A DNA stretch of 15,400 nucleotides from an uncultured Porphyromonadaceae bacterium. Its GTDB lineage: Bacteria > Bacteroidota > Bacteroidia > Bacteroidales > Muribaculaceae. How positions within the stretch are numbered: position 1 is the first letter of the stretch; each line of letters opens with the position of its first letter. The notes under the pieces are model-generated. The model did no database searches and was not told the origin of the DNA. It saw only the letters and a list, made by a program, of their open reading frames with translations. Both the position numbers and the translations under genes were made by a program. This document shows, piece by piece, positions 1 through 8,363 of the stretch. The stretch covers positions 1 to 15,400 of the forward strand of contig CAJJQT010000016.1 in the NCBI GenBank assembly GCA_905193995.1, written 5' to 3'.

Positions 1-207
1 TTCGAGTGGATCATCTCTATAGCGGGCGTGCTCATATTCGTAGGCCTCACGGCGTGGGATACCCAGCAGATCAAGCGTCTCGCACAGGCAAACCTCGAGC
101 CGTCGCTTGCCGATAAACTCGCCACCATCGGCGCGCTCAATCTGTACCTTGACTTCATCAACCTCTTCCTCTACCTTCTCCGCATCTTCGGAGGTAACCG
201 TGATTGA
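1..207 (+). CDS. Bax inhibitor-1/YccA family membrane protein, C-terminal part
   Basis: This is the 3' end of a gene that begins before the window; 68 residues are visible. They form a hydrophobic segment (IISIAGVLIFVGLTAW), then DTQQIKRLAQ, a short polar loop, and a last hydrophobic stretch (LYLDFINLFLYLLRIFGG) before the stop at 205-207. The WDTQQIK motif followed by a final membrane helix with LYLDFINLF is typical of the end of the BI-1/YccA (UPF0005) family, seven-helix inner-membrane proteins linked to ion leak and stress. The physiological role in Bacteroidales is not established. The next gene starts two bases after this stop, so the two are probably co-transcribed and possibly translationally coupled. 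The family call is confident; most of the protein is not visible. Confidence 0.85.
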   Translation, partial: FEWIISIAGVLIFVGLTAWDTQQIKRLAQANLEPSLADKLATIGALNLYLDFINLFLYLLRIFGGNRD

Positions 208-209
208 TC

Positions 210-467
210 ATGAACACCGAAGATCTTAAGAAAGCCATTCAGGCTGCGGTCAGTGAATATGTGTCGGCCACAGAGGCATGGGATGACGCGATGCTCACGG
301 TCGATACGGTTTCCGGAGCAGTCGGGCTTGCAGAGGAAGAAGAGACTGAGAGCTTACCCGATTCCGTCGATGTCTACGACATAATGGATTTCATCGAGAT
401 GGATCCGGACGGCACCTGGAAGACCGATGAAGACAGCATCGATTCAGTCGTCGGTGAATATGCGTGA
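210..467 (+). CDS. Small acidic protein of unknown function (85 aa)
   Basis: I do not recognise this protein. It starts MNTEDLKKAI and ends SVVGEYA. It is strongly acidic, with many Asp and Glu residues including an EEEET run around residues 43-47, and has no signal peptide or membrane segment, so it is probably cytoplasmic. The first third (residues 1-30) looks helical. The ATG at 210 is preferred over the in-frame TTG at 204, which overlaps the upstream stop codon. A GGAGG sits at 190-194, about 15 bases before the ATG, inside the preceding gene. The two-base gap to the BI-1 family gene suggests one transcript, which ends at the hairpin at 495-528. The codon pattern and a matching terminator make it a likely real gene; its function is unknown. 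Confidence 0.7.
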   Translation: MNTEDLKKAIQAAVSEYVSATEAWDDAMLTVDTVSGAVGLAEEEETESLPDSVDVYDIMDFIEMDPDGTWKTDEDSIDSVVGEYA

Positions 468-494
468 GAAAAATATCGTTTATCTTAAATAAAG

Positions 495-528
495 AAATCC
501 TGCTTCAATTCTGAAGCAGGATTTTTTA
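495..528. terminator. Bidirectional rho-independent terminator
   Basis: A perfect 13-bp stem pairs 495-507 (AAATCCTGCTTCA) with 512-524 (TGAAGCAGGATTT) around a four-base loop. It is followed by T residues on the plus strand and preceded by an A-rich stretch that gives a T-rich tail on the minus strand. It lies between the convergent small acidic gene and pnp and can serve both. Confidence 0.9.
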
Positions 529-542
529 TTAGTTGACCGGGA

Positions 543-2837
543 TCAGTCGTTGTTGTGCTTGAAGGTGCGTGGGCCGCGGTCGTTGCGGTCACTGCCCTCG
601 CGGCGCGGGCCGCGGTCGCCACCTTCGCGGCGTGGTCCTCTGTCTCCGTCGCGACGCGGACGTGGTCCGCGGTCACCGCCTTCGCGGCGTGGACGGGCCT
701 CACGTTCCACGTAGCCTTCCGGCTTCGGAGTGAGAGCACGTGTCGACAGACGATACTTGCCGGTTTTCTTGTCAATCTCGAGAAGTTTCACAGTGAGCTT
801 GTCACCTTCCTTAAGACCGCTTGCCTCCATGTTGTCGAGGCGGTCCCATGAGATCTCACTTATATGAAGGAGTCCGTCACGGCCGGGCATGAACTCTACA
901 AACGCGCCGAAGTCGAGGATCGAACGTACGGTGCCTTCGTAAACCTCACCCTCCTCGGGCTGTGCTACTATAGCCTTGATCTTTGCCAGAGCGGCGTCGA
1001 TGCTGGCCTTGTCTTTCGACGCGATCTCCACGCGGCCGATGCCGAGTTTTTCATCCTCGTCGATAGAGATCGTAGCACCGGTTTCCTCCTGAATGCCCTG
1101 GATGACCTTGCCTTGGGGACCGATCACCGCTCCGATCATTTCTTTCGGTATCTCGATCGTCACCAGACGCGGAACGTGAGGTTTGTAATCCTCGCGGGGC
1201 TCCGGAATGGTCTCGTTGATTATATTGAGGATGTGCAGACGACCGTCGCGAGCCTGGTTGAGGGCCTTTTCGAGAACCTCGTAGCTCAGACCGTCGCACT
1301 TGATGTCCATCTGTGTGGCGGTGATACCCTTTGTCGTACCGGTCACCTTGAAGTCCATGTCGCCCAGATGGTCCTCGTCGCCGAGAATATCCGAGAGGAT
1401 GGCATATTTCACATTTCCCTTGTCGGAGATAAGACCCATGGCCACACCTGCCACCGGACGCTTCATCTTCACGCCGGCGTCAAGCAGCGAGAGTGTACCG
1501 CCGCAGACAGTAGCCATTGACGAAGAACCGTTTGATTCGAGAATGTCGGAAACGATACGGCAGGTATAGGGGAAGTTGTCGGGGAACATGCGTTTGAGAG
1601 CGCGGTGGGCCAGATTTCCGTGACCGATCTCCCGGCGTCCTACTCCGCGCTGCGGGCGTGCCTCGCCTGTCGAGAAGGGCGGAAAGTTGTAATGAAGCAG
1701 GAAGCGCTCCTTGCTTTGATTGAGAACGTCATCCACAATTTTCTCGTCGAGAGTCGTTCCGAGAGTAGTGGTGACGAGCGCCTGGGTCTCGCCGCGGGTG
1801 AACACTGCCGCTCCGTGAGGTCCGGGCAGATAATCGATCTCGCACCAGATCGGGCGGATCTCGGTGGTCTTGCGGCCGTCGAGACGGATGCCTTCGTCGA
1901 GCACGCAGCGGCGCATTGCCTCTTTCTCCACGTCGTGATAGTAGCGGCGTACCAGCGGTTCCTTCTCCTCGCGCTCCTCTTCGGGCAGCGAGTCTATGTA
2001 TTCCTGGCAGATAGCGTCGAACGAGTCCTGACGCCAGTGCTTGTCGGCCGCGCCGGTCTTGGCGATGGCGTATGCCTTGTCGTAGCACTTGTCGTGGACG
2101 TCCTTGCGGAGATCTTCGTCGTTGACCTCGTGGCAGTATTCGCGCTTGACAGTGGCGCCGGCTTCCTTCTCGAGCTCCATCACGGCCTTGCACTGAGCCT
2201 TGATTGCCTCGTGAGCCGTACGCAGGGCTTCGAGCAGATCGGCTTCCGAAGCCTCATCCATCTCGCCCTCCACCATCATTATATTGTCGTAGGTTGCACC
2301 TACCATCAGTTCCATGTCAGCCTTCTCGAGCTGCTCGTAAGTCGGATCGATCACAAACTTACCGTCGATGCGTGCGACGCGGACCTCCGAAATCGGGCCG
2401 TTGAAGGGAATGTCGCTCACCGCCAGAGCGGCCGAAGCGGCCAGACCGGCCAGCGCGTCGGGCATTTCGACGCCGTCGGCCGAATACATCGTGATATTGA
2501 CAAATGTATCTGCGTGATAATTGTCCGGGAAAAGCGGACGCAGCACGCGGTCGACCAGACGCGAAGTCAGGATCTCATAGTCGCTCGCGCGGCCTTCACG
2601 CTTGAGGAAGCCGCCGGGAAAGCGGCCGTTCGATGAAAATTTCTCTTTGTACTCTACTGTCAGCGGCATGAAGTCAACACCTTCACCGGCTTCCTTGGCC
2701 GACACCACAGTGGCCAGAAGCATCGTGTTGCCCATGCGGAGTTCTACCGCTCCATCGGCCTGCTTTGCAAGTTTGCCGGTCTCCAGCGTGATCGTGCGAC
2801 CGTCGCCCAGCTCGATGGTTTTCTTGATTGGATTCAT
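543..2837 (-). CDS. pnp: Polynucleotide phosphorylase (PNPase)
   Basis: This 3'-to-5' exoribonuclease degrades RNA phosphorolytically to nucleoside diphosphates; as a trimer it is a core enzyme of mRNA decay in the cytoplasm. All family domains are present in order: first RNase PH-like domain (about 10-145, with the [17 protein letters not shown] loop at 67-83), helical linker (about 150-310), second RNase PH domain (about 315-545), KH domain (about 555-620, GPQG loop at 573-576) and S1 domain (about 630-702). Phosphate-binding [11 protein letters not shown] lies at 437-447. The acidic motif [11 protein letters not shown] holds D489 and D495, the equivalents of the E. coli catalytic aspartates. 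At 764 residues it is longer than the usual 700-710 because of an Arg/Gly/Asp-rich tail (713-764). The ATG at 2837 gives [10 protein letters not shown], the normal family start. It has its own promoter, and no rpsO is seen in the 200 bp upstream. Confidence 0.98.
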   Translation of the reverse strand: MNPIKKTIELGDGRTITLETGKLAKQADGAVELRMGNTMLLATVVSAKEAGEGVDFMPLTVEYKEKFSSNGRFPGGFLKREGRASDYEILTSRLVDRVLRPLFPDNYHADTFVNITMYSADGVEMPDALAGLAASAALAVSDIPFNGPISEVRVARIDGKFVIDPTYEQLEKADMELMVGATYDNIMMVEGEMDEASEADLLEALRTAHEAIKAQCKAVMELEKEAGATVKREYCHEVNDEDLRKDVHDKCYDKAYAIAKTGAADKHWRQDSFDAICQEYIDSLPEEEREEKEPLVRRYYHDVEKEAMRRCVLDEGIRLDGRKTTEIRPIWCEIDYLPGPHGAAVFTRGETQALVTTTLGTTLDEKIVDDVLNQSKERFLLHYNFPPFSTGEARPQRGVGRREIGHGNLAHRALKRMFPDNFPYTCRIVSDILESNGSSSMATVCGGTLSLLDAGVKMKRPVAGVAMGLISDKGNVKYAILSDILGDEDHLGDMDFKVTGTTKGITATQMDIKCDGLSYEVLEKALNQARDGRLHILNIINETIPEPREDYKPHVPRLVTIEIPKEMIGAVIGPQGKVIQGIQEETGATISIDEDEKLGIGRVEIASKDKASIDAALAKIKAIVAQPEEGEVYEGTVRSILDFGAFVEFMPGRDGLLHISEISWDRLDNMEASGLKEGDKLTVKLLEIDKKTGKYRLSTRALTPKPEGYVEREARPRREGGDRGPRPRRDGDRGPRREGGDRGPRREGSDRNDRGPRTFKHNND

Positions 2838-2878
2838 AAAATGCTTTTAATATTTTTGTATCTTCTTGATAATTCGCG

Positions 2879-2886
2879 CAAAGATA
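2879..2886 (-). promoter_or_regulatory. pnp promoter, -7 box
   Basis: On the minus strand this reads TATCTTTG, a perfect match to the Bacteroidota -7 consensus TAnnTTTG, 41 bases before the pnp start codon. The leader is AT-rich. No convincing -33 TTTG is seen at the usual 19-22 bp; a TTG lies only 12 bp upstream. Confidence 0.6.
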
Positions 2887-3009
2887 CGATATTTTTTTCA
2901 ATCTTCCGATATTTTTCTTATCAAAAAGCGTTTCACTGCGAAAATGTTGGAGATTTCAGAGCAAAAGCAAGTCATTTTTTCCAGGGCATCTCACCTTTTT
3001 CGGCCATAA

Positions 3010-3027
3010 TTGTTACTTTTGTAACAA
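3010..3027 (+). promoter_or_regulatory. Promoter -7 box of the DUF3943 gene inside an inverted repeat
   Basis: TACTTTTG at 3014-3021 matches the Bacteroidota -7 consensus TAnnTTTG. It lies within a perfect dyad: TTGTTAC (3010-3016), four T residues, GTAACAA (3021-3027). A start site about seven bases downstream (near 3028) would give a leader of about 13 bases to the ATG at 3041. The dyad may be a regulator site or chance; the -33 element is not clear. Confidence 0.5.
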
Positions 3028-3040
3028 GATGTTTCAGACT

Positions 3041-3925
3041 ATGAAAAAAGCCTTGCTGATCCTACTGCTGCCGATTCTGGCATGCGCGACCGCCCTGCAC
3101 GCGGACGCGCAGGAAGTCTGTGTCGACTCGACTGTGATCGTCGAGACTCTCGTCGTAGACACAACTGTAACACTCTCCCCGCTCAGCGACCTTAAAGACC
3201 TTAAAGACCTTACCGCGCCGATAGCCCTCAGCGCGCCGCTCCCTGAGCGGCGCCACGGCTGGGTGTCGCCCTACTGTCTGCCATATACCACCCACTCCAC
3301 CGGCGCGAACTGGCACCGCATGTGGATCAACACGGCCGTGCTGTCGGGAGCATTTGTCGGCACGCTGTTCGTGCTGGAGCTGCTGCCCGAGGACGCCACC
3401 GCCTGGAACCGTGCGGCGATCCAGCAGACGCCGATGTTCAAGCGCTGGTGGCGCAACATCTTCTATCTCAATCCGGAGTGGGACCACGACAACCCGATAT
3501 TCAACTACGTGCTGCACCCCTATGCCGGAGCCGCCTACTTCATGGCCGCCCGCTCGTGCGGATTCAGCTTCTGGGGTTCGATGCTCTACTCGGCCGCCAT
3601 CTCCACCATCGGATGGGAATTCGGCATCGAGGCCTTCATGGAACGACCGTCGTATCAGGATCTGTTCGTGACACCCGTCATAGGCAGTCTTTTAGGCGAA
3701 CTCTGCTACCGCGGCAAGCGCCACATCGTAGCCAACGGCTACGAGATGCTGGGCTCGTCGTTCCTGGGCCATGCGGCAGCTTTCGTTCTCGATCCGGTCA
3801 ACGAGGTCATCGATCTGTTCCGCGGCAATCCGGCCCGCGTAGAAGGCAGCCGCATACGCCGCTCGAGGGTCACGTCGTCGTTCGCCATCACGCCCTACAG
3901 CCTGCGCCTGGCCATCAATTTCTAA
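3041..3925 (+). CDS. DUF3943 family exported protein
   Basis: A 294-residue protein with N-terminal signal MKKALLILLLPILACATALHA. Cleavage near residue 24 (ADA/QEV) by signal peptidase I is likely, although I-L-A-C at 12-15 could be read as a lipobox. A variable linker (25-75) holds a short SDLKDLKDL repeat. The conserved part (about 90-265) contains HRMWINTAVLSGAFVGTLF, WDHDNPIFNYVLHPYAG (147-163), GWEFGIEAFMERPSYQDL and TPVIGSLLGE. This arrangement, with hydrophobic stretches between Asn/His/Trp/Glu-rich motifs, is that of the DUF3943 family, an envelope protein of Bacteroidota and other Gram-negatives with no established function. An upstream in-frame ATG at 3029 is rejected: the start site predicted from the -7 box lies next to it and the signal peptide begins at 3041. 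The gene has its own promoter and ends at a shared terminator. Family call from memory of motifs. Confidence 0.8.
   Translation: MKKALLILLLPILACATALHADAQEVCVDSTVIVETLVVDTTVTLSPLSDLKDLKDLTAPIALSAPLPERRHGWVSPYCLPYTTHSTGANWHRMWINTAVLSGAFVGTLFVLELLPEDATAWNRAAIQQTPMFKRWWRNIFYLNPEWDHDNPIFNYVLHPYAGAAYFMAARSCGFSFWGSMLYSAAISTIGWEFGIEAFMERPSYQDLFVTPVIGSLLGELCYRGKRHIVANGYEMLGSSFLGHAAAFVLDPVNEVIDLFRGNPARVEGSRIRRSRVTSSFAITPYSLRLAINF
3188..3214 (+). repeat. 9-bp tandem repeat (three copies) inside the DUF3943 gene
   Basis: GACCTTAAA, GACCTTAAA and GACCTTACC occur in direct succession and encode the DLKDLKDLT segment of the linker behind the signal peptide. The same 9-mer type, including an identical GACCTTACC unit, appears in the intergenic region at 11318-11353. 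Confidence 0.75.
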
Positions 3926-3954
3926 AGTAAACTCCGGACTACCGATAAGAATAC

Positions 3955-3997
3955 CGAAGCCGGGACCGCGCCCACTGCGCAGCCCCGGCTTCGATTT
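3955..3997. terminator. Bidirectional hairpin terminator
   Basis: A perfect 10-bp stem pairs CGAAGCCGGG (3955-3964) with CCCGGCTTCG (3984-3993), with an inner GCGC/GCGC pairing in the loop. It lies between the stops of the convergent DUF3943 gene and the 873-residue lipoprotein gene. T-tracts on either side are short. An outer imperfect pairing (about 3928-3941 with 4003-4015) may extend the stem. Confidence 0.75.
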
Positions 3998-4012
3998 ACT
4001 GCAGTCGGAGGT

Positions 4013-6634
4013 TTACTCCCAGGTCAGATTCCAGATGGCGATGCGGTCGCCGTTGCCGCTCTTGTTTGAAACACAGGCGTTGACAAACTTTATCTGGAAG
4101 TCGCCCGTGATGCCGATGTTATCGAGCGAATACTCGTAGGCAGTCTTGGTAGTGAAGCCCTCGAGAGCCACGGTCTCTTCCTTGACCACCGAACCGTTCT
4201 GAATGAACTGGATCTTGTACGTACACTTGGTATCGGCAAACGCGAAACCGTAATTATAGGTCAGCTTCCTGATGCCGCCGCTGATTACCGGCGAAGTAAG
4301 AGTACCCGGAGCCGACACCTTGCCGTTGAGGCAGACAGCCAGAGTCTTCTCGCTGCCGATGAAGGCGAAGCGGGGATTCTGCTCCGTGGCGCCGGCTGCG
4401 AGGCCGCTGAGAATGGCAGAGTTGACTGCTTCCCAGCCCGTGGCGTTGGTGTATGTGCCGTAGGTCGACTTGGGCGTCCCGCCGTTGAAGCTGTCGAAAT
4501 CGCCCTTGTAGTCACTGCCGGGGCTCGGCGGCGTGGGATCGTCGCCGCCCTGGCCGGTGATCTTGACGAGCTTGCTGCCGGTGGTGAACTGCGGGGTATT
4601 GCCCATGTAGTTGACCAGATCGCCGCTTACCACGACTTCATCGCCGACTTTCAGCTGATCCTCGGAGGTGAACTTGTCGCCGTTGAGGTAATAGCCGCGG
4701 TAGACCTGCAGGGTCGCGCTGCCGTCGGTGATCATGTAGGTGGCGTTGCCGAACGAAGTGTTGATCTCGGTGATAGAGGCCACCTTGCCCTTGGCATAAG
4801 CGGCGAACTTGTCGTCAGCGCCCAGCGACTTGGCCTTGTTCAGAGCAGCCGTCACGTTGAAGGGATCGGCTTCGGTACCGGTACCTTCGGGCGTGCCGGG
4901 ATTGACGGGAGGATTAGGCGCGCCGTCCATCTTATAGGCGGTCACGCTCTTGAGGCCGGCGATGCCGAAGTATTTCTCAAGCGAGCCCTCGAAGCTTACC
5001 TGCTTGCCGAGGTTGCCGGGGTTGTCCTTGAGGTTGACAGCCGAGCGGATATCTCCCACAGGCAACTGAACGGCCACACATTTGTTCTTGTCGGTCTCGC
5101 CGGGAGAAGCCGCGATGGCCACACAGGTGGCTACCGAGGTCGGTACCGCAGTCTCGAGCGACGAATTGTTGTCGTAGTTGATCACACCGACGATGTAGCC
5201 CGTAACCCAGGCCTTGGTGCCCGGATTGCCGAGTGCGATCACCTGAGTGCAGTTGTAAGGCTTGGCCTCGGTGCCGTCGCCTTCCTCGGGCTTAACGGGA
5301 CCGACGTCCTTGCCCTCGATGCGGAATTCGGAGGCGGTGCCGTTGTTGCCGGTCAGGCCGAACGTGCCCATGTACTGGGCGAATGTGCCGCGGATCACGA
5401 TTTCCTTGCCCAGATTGTCGGGATTCTCGCGCAGAGCGCCGTACTTCTGCAGGTCGGAGCCCTGAGGCAGCGACACTACCAGGCACCGGGTGATATCCTT
5501 GGTGTCGGGGGCCTGGCCGATGACGAGCGTATTGCGCAGGGTGGCGTCGGCGCCCCATTCGATATCGGCGCTCGAGCTTACGGTCTCCACTTCGGGAGCC
5601 ACGGTGCCTACGATGTAGCCCTTTACCCAGCCGCTGCGATCCTGACTGTTCACCTCATAGGCGACAGCCTCGTCAACGCTGTAGGGGTTGCTCTCCGAGC
5701 CCTTGGGAACTGTCGGGTCGCCGACGTTCATGATCGAGTTGATGTCGAGCAGTGTCAGCTGCCAGCCGCCGGTACCGGCGAGGTTCACGTAGTAGCCGAG
5801 CAGTGCGACGACGTCGCACTTGCCCTCGGGCAGCTCCATGTTCCAGAAGTTGGCGTAGCCGCTGGTGCGGACGTCGAGGGTATTGCCCTCGTTGTCGCGG
5901 ATCTGCTGGGTCACGCCGCTCGAGTGATAGGTAGACAGGGTCGGTGTGGTGGCGTTGGGCACGAATTCCACATTGTTGAAGCGGACAAGGCGGCTCTGCC
6001 ACTTGCGCAGCTCGGCCGGGGTGACGCCCAGGTCGCTGAAGCGCTCGACAGTGGTGGTGTCGACCTTTGACACGTCGGGGAGCCCGTTGAGCTCGGCATG
6101 GCGCGAGAACATCTCGGGTGCCATGAACGAGGTCTCGTAGCCGGGCAGCGACGAGTTGTAGCTCGGGAAGCCGATCTGCTCCAGGCCGCGGTACTTGCCC
6201 GCGTGCAGGCCGGTGAGGTCGACCACGATCTCCTGGCCCACGCGGTAGTTGAGGTACAGGTTGTAGGAGCTGATCGAGAAGTTGAGGGCTGCGGTCTCAT
6301 CCTGCAGCACGATGTACTTGAAGCAGTTGCCTGCATAGTCGGACGATACGACGCGGCCTTTCACGATCACGTGCGTGCCTTCGGTCTTCATGGCCTCGGT
6401 GCGGCTGGCAGGATCGGTCGTGTACCACTCCCGGGTGAACACGGTGTCGCAGTAGTTGTTCAAGTCGCTCCACATCCATTCCTTGAGCTGCAGCAGCGTC
6501 GTGTTGGCCTCCTTGGTGGCCACCGGGATCTGCTCGCCGGCCGACGGCTCGTCGAAGTGATCCTGGCACGAGGGCATCACGGCGGCGATTGCCACCGCCA
6601 GGGCGCCGTAGATATATTTTTTCAGATTTTTCAT
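4013..6634 (-). CDS. DUF5689/DUF6359 multi-domain surface lipoprotein (lipoprotein B)
   Basis: An 873-residue lipoprotein: signal MKNLKKYIYGALAVAIAAVM, then PSC with the lipidated cysteine at 23, followed by QDHFDEP, an acidic stretch that resembles the Bacteroidota surface-export signal. Domains: DUF5689-like (about 41-305), with OB-like strands (HVIVKGRVVSSDYAGNCFKY; KWQSRLVRFNNVEF); two related DUF6359-like repeats (about 312-442 and 453-570), marked by WVKGYIVG and AWVTGYIVG and by NLGK followed by a beta strand; an OB-fold module (about 582-695) with FGNATYMITDG and RGYYLNGDKFT; and a C-terminal beta-sandwich (about 708-873). It is the last gene of the receptor operon, 19 bp after lipoprotein A. 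Its likely role is to bind a ligand at the cell surface for the TonB-dependent receptor. The OB-type folds suggest nucleic acid or nucleotide, which is inference. No catalytic motif is seen. Domain names are from memory. Confidence 0.85.
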   Translation of the reverse strand: MKNLKKYIYGALAVAIAAVMPSCQDHFDEPSAGEQIPVATKEANTTLLQLKEWMWSDLNNYCDTVFTREWYTTDPASRTEAMKTEGTHVIVKGRVVSSDYAGNCFKYIVLQDETAALNFSISSYNLYLNYRVGQEIVVDLTGLHAGKYRGLEQIGFPSYNSSLPGYETSFMAPEMFSRHAELNGLPDVSKVDTTTVERFSDLGVTPAELRKWQSRLVRFNNVEFVPNATTPTLSTYHSSGVTQQIRDNEGNTLDVRTSGYANFWNMELPEGKCDVVALLGYYVNLAGTGGWQLTLLDINSIMNVGDPTVPKGSESNPYSVDEAVAYEVNSQDRSGWVKGYIVGTVAPEVETVSSSADIEWGADATLRNTLVIGQAPDTKDITRCLVVSLPQGSDLQKYGALRENPDNLGKEIVIRGTFAQYMGTFGLTGNNGTASEFRIEGKDVGPVKPEEGDGTEAKPYNCTQVIALGNPGTKAWVTGYIVGVINYDNNSSLETAVPTSVATCVAIAASPGETDKNKCVAVQLPVGDIRSAVNLKDNPGNLGKQVSFEGSLEKYFGIAGLKSVTAYKMDGAPNPPVNPGTPEGTGTEADPFNVTAALNKAKSLGADDKFAAYAKGKVASITEINTSFGNATYMITDGSATLQVYRGYYLNGDKFTSEDQLKVGDEVVVSGDLVNYMGNTPQFTTGSKLVKITGQGGDDPTPPSPGSDYKGDFDSFNGGTPKSTYGTYTNATGWEAVNSAILSGLAAGATEQNPRFAFIGSEKTLAVCLNGKVSAPGTLTSPVISGGIRKLTYNYGFAFADTKCTYKIQFIQNGSVVKEETVALEGFTTKTAYEYSLDNIGITGDFQIKFVNACVSNKSGNGDRIAIWNLTWE

Positions 6635-6653
6635 TGTCTGATTCGGTTAAAAG

Positions 6654-8342
6654 TTATTGGGCTACCTGTGTGTTCACGAGGTTGAGGTTGCGGATTTCCC
6701 AGGTATCTGTGGCTTTGCAGCCGTATTTGAAGGCGATCTCGACGGTCTTGCCCGCATAGGCGGCCAGCGAGATGCTGCCGGTGTTGACAAAAGTCCATGC
6801 GCCGGCCTCGGGCCAGGTGGGGATGGTCAGCGGGGTCCAGGCAGTCGCGCCCGCCTCGCGGATGACAAGGCCGCACTCGGTGCGCAGGCCGCTGTCCTGG
6901 AACTTGGCGGCGTGATCAAACGACAGCGCGGCGTCGGCGCCCACGGTCAGCTTGGGCGACACGGCGTAGGCGTCCTCGGTCGGGACGGGAGTTACGCCGA
7001 ATAGCTGGCCGTTGAGGTAATACTTGCCGTTGTACTCTTTCCATACCCAGACGACACTGTTCGTGACCGTCCAGCCTTCAAGCCCCTTTGCATCGCTCTC
7101 GCCGAGGAGCGTCAGGCCTCCTGCGGGCTGTCCCTGGCCGCCGCCCTGGCCGTTGATGCTGACAAGTCGGCTGCCTTGGGTGAACTGCGGCGTGTTGCCC
7201 TTGAAGTTGACCAGCTCGCCGTAGACGACCACTTCGTCGCCGACCTTCAGCTGGTCCTCGGCTGTGAATTTATCGCCGTTGAGGTAATATCCGCGGTAGA
7301 CGCTGAGTTCGGCACTTCCGTCGGTGATGGTATACGTGCAGTTGCCGAACTGGGTGCTCAGTTCAGTGATGTCCTTGACCGTACCCTTTGCATAAGCAGA
7401 TACTTTCTCTGTGTCGTTGAGCCCCTGTGCCACGGCCAGAGCGGCTGTGACGTTGTAGGGATCGGTTGCCGTGCCCGTACCTTCCGGCTTGCCGGCAGGA
7501 TCGTCGGGGCCGGGCTCTCCGCTGCCGTCGAAATCGATGCAGCCGGCCTTGTCGATCAGCAGGAGCTGCCACGAATTGCGGTAGCACGAGAGGATGCCGA
7601 CCACGTCGCCCTGCCCGTAGGGCATCTTGTCGTAGGCGAAGTCGGCGTACGAGCTGTTGTAAACGATCATGCGGTTGCCCTCGGCGTCGACGATATGGCG
7701 CGAGGTGGTGCTACCGTTGGAGAAGGGCTGGCCGGCCTCCTGGAATTTCACGTCGTTGATGCGCACCAGGCGGCTCTGCCACTTGATCTTGCCCTCGACC
7801 GAGCGGGCCGCTTCCTCCATCTCACTGATGGTGACGGTGGCGGTATCGAGCTTGCCCGAGAAGAAGTCGAGCATGGTATGGGGGTTGAATTCGGCGTTGG
7901 TGATGCGGTTGACGCCCGTGCCTTCGAGCTGGCCGAGCTGCACCAGACCGTTGTAGCGGCCGATGGCCAGGCCCGACACGTTCACGGCCATGCCCACACC
8001 CATCGGGTAGACTTTCTCGAGGTTGGTGGTGTCGATGCCGATGGTGATGGCGCCGGTGGCGTCCTGCAGCACGACGGTCTTGTAGATGTTGCCGGCCTCG
8101 GTCGACGACACCACGGTGCCGGCGATCCAGATGTCGGAGCCGTTGAGCTTGCCGATCTCGGTGCCGTAGGTATCCTGATCCTGCCAGTACATGGCCTTCA
8201 GGTCGGCGATCGTCATGTTGGCCTTAAACCCGGCCGGGTAGGTCGGAACGTCCATCGGCGGACGCTCCCAGTTGTCGGAGCACGACTGCATCGCCGTCGC
8301 ACCCAGCACCAGAGCGGTGATATATAATGATATCTTTTTCAT
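6654..8342 (-). CDS. DUF5689 surface lipoprotein with OB-fold module (lipoprotein A)
   Basis: A 562-residue lipoprotein: signal MKKISLYITALVLGATAMQS, lipidated C21, then SDNWERP. The DUF5689-like part (about 35-273) aligns by eye with the N-terminal part of lipoprotein B: WIAGTVVSSTEAGNIYKTVVL here against the VIVKGRVVSSDYAGN region there, and KWQSRLVRINDVKF against KWQSRLVRFNNVEF. A Gly/Pro linker leads to an OB-fold module (about 288-398) with FGNCTYTITDG and RGYYLNGDKFT. The C-terminal part (about 405-562) looks like a jelly-roll beta-sandwich of the choice-of-anchor or DUF5017 type, with AYAVSPKL, LSFDHAAKF and WEIRNLNL. It is the second gene of the receptor operon, 21 bp after the receptor and 19 bp before lipoprotein B. 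In position it takes the place SusD has in polysaccharide loci, but shows no SusD helical-repeat sequence. Likely an outer-membrane ligand-binding partner of the receptor (inference). Confidence 0.85.
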   Translation of the reverse strand: MKKISLYITALVLGATAMQSCSDNWERPPMDVPTYPAGFKANMTIADLKAMYWQDQDTYGTEIGKLNGSDIWIAGTVVSSTEAGNIYKTVVLQDATGAITIGIDTTNLEKVYPMGVGMAVNVSGLAIGRYNGLVQLGQLEGTGVNRITNAEFNPHTMLDFFSGKLDTATVTISEMEEAARSVEGKIKWQSRLVRINDVKFQEAGQPFSNGSTTSRHIVDAEGNRMIVYNSSYADFAYDKMPYGQGDVVGILSCYRNSWQLLLIDKAGCIDFDGSGEPGPDDPAGKPEGTGTATDPYNVTAALAVAQGLNDTEKVSAYAKGTVKDITELSTQFGNCTYTITDGSAELSVYRGYYLNGDKFTAEDQLKVGDEVVVYGELVNFKGNTPQFTQGSRLVSINGQGGGQGQPAGGLTLLGESDAKGLEGWTVTNSVVWVWKEYNGKYYLNGQLFGVTPVPTEDAYAVSPKLTVGADAALSFDHAAKFQDSGLRTECGLVIREAGATAWTPLTIPTWPEAGAWTFVNTGSISLAAYAGKTVEIAFKYGCKATDTWEIRNLNLVNTQVAQ

Positions 8343-8363
8343 CTTTCTTTTAGCTGATTGGGG

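Noticed and set aside
1605..2636. Open frame of 343 codons on the plus strand opposite pnp
   Set aside because: pnp is complete and conserved throughout; this frame has no domain or upstream signal.
7176..8327. Open frame of 383 codons opposite lipoprotein A
   Set aside because: Low-complexity Val/Gly/Asp/His protein, a shadow of the lipoprotein gene's codon pattern.
4013..8342. SusD-like identity for the two lipoproteins, making this a polysaccharide utilisation locus
   Set aside because: They sit beside a TonB receptor, but show beta-rich DUF5689/OB motifs and not helical SusD sequence, and no glycoside hydrolase or glycan sensor is present.
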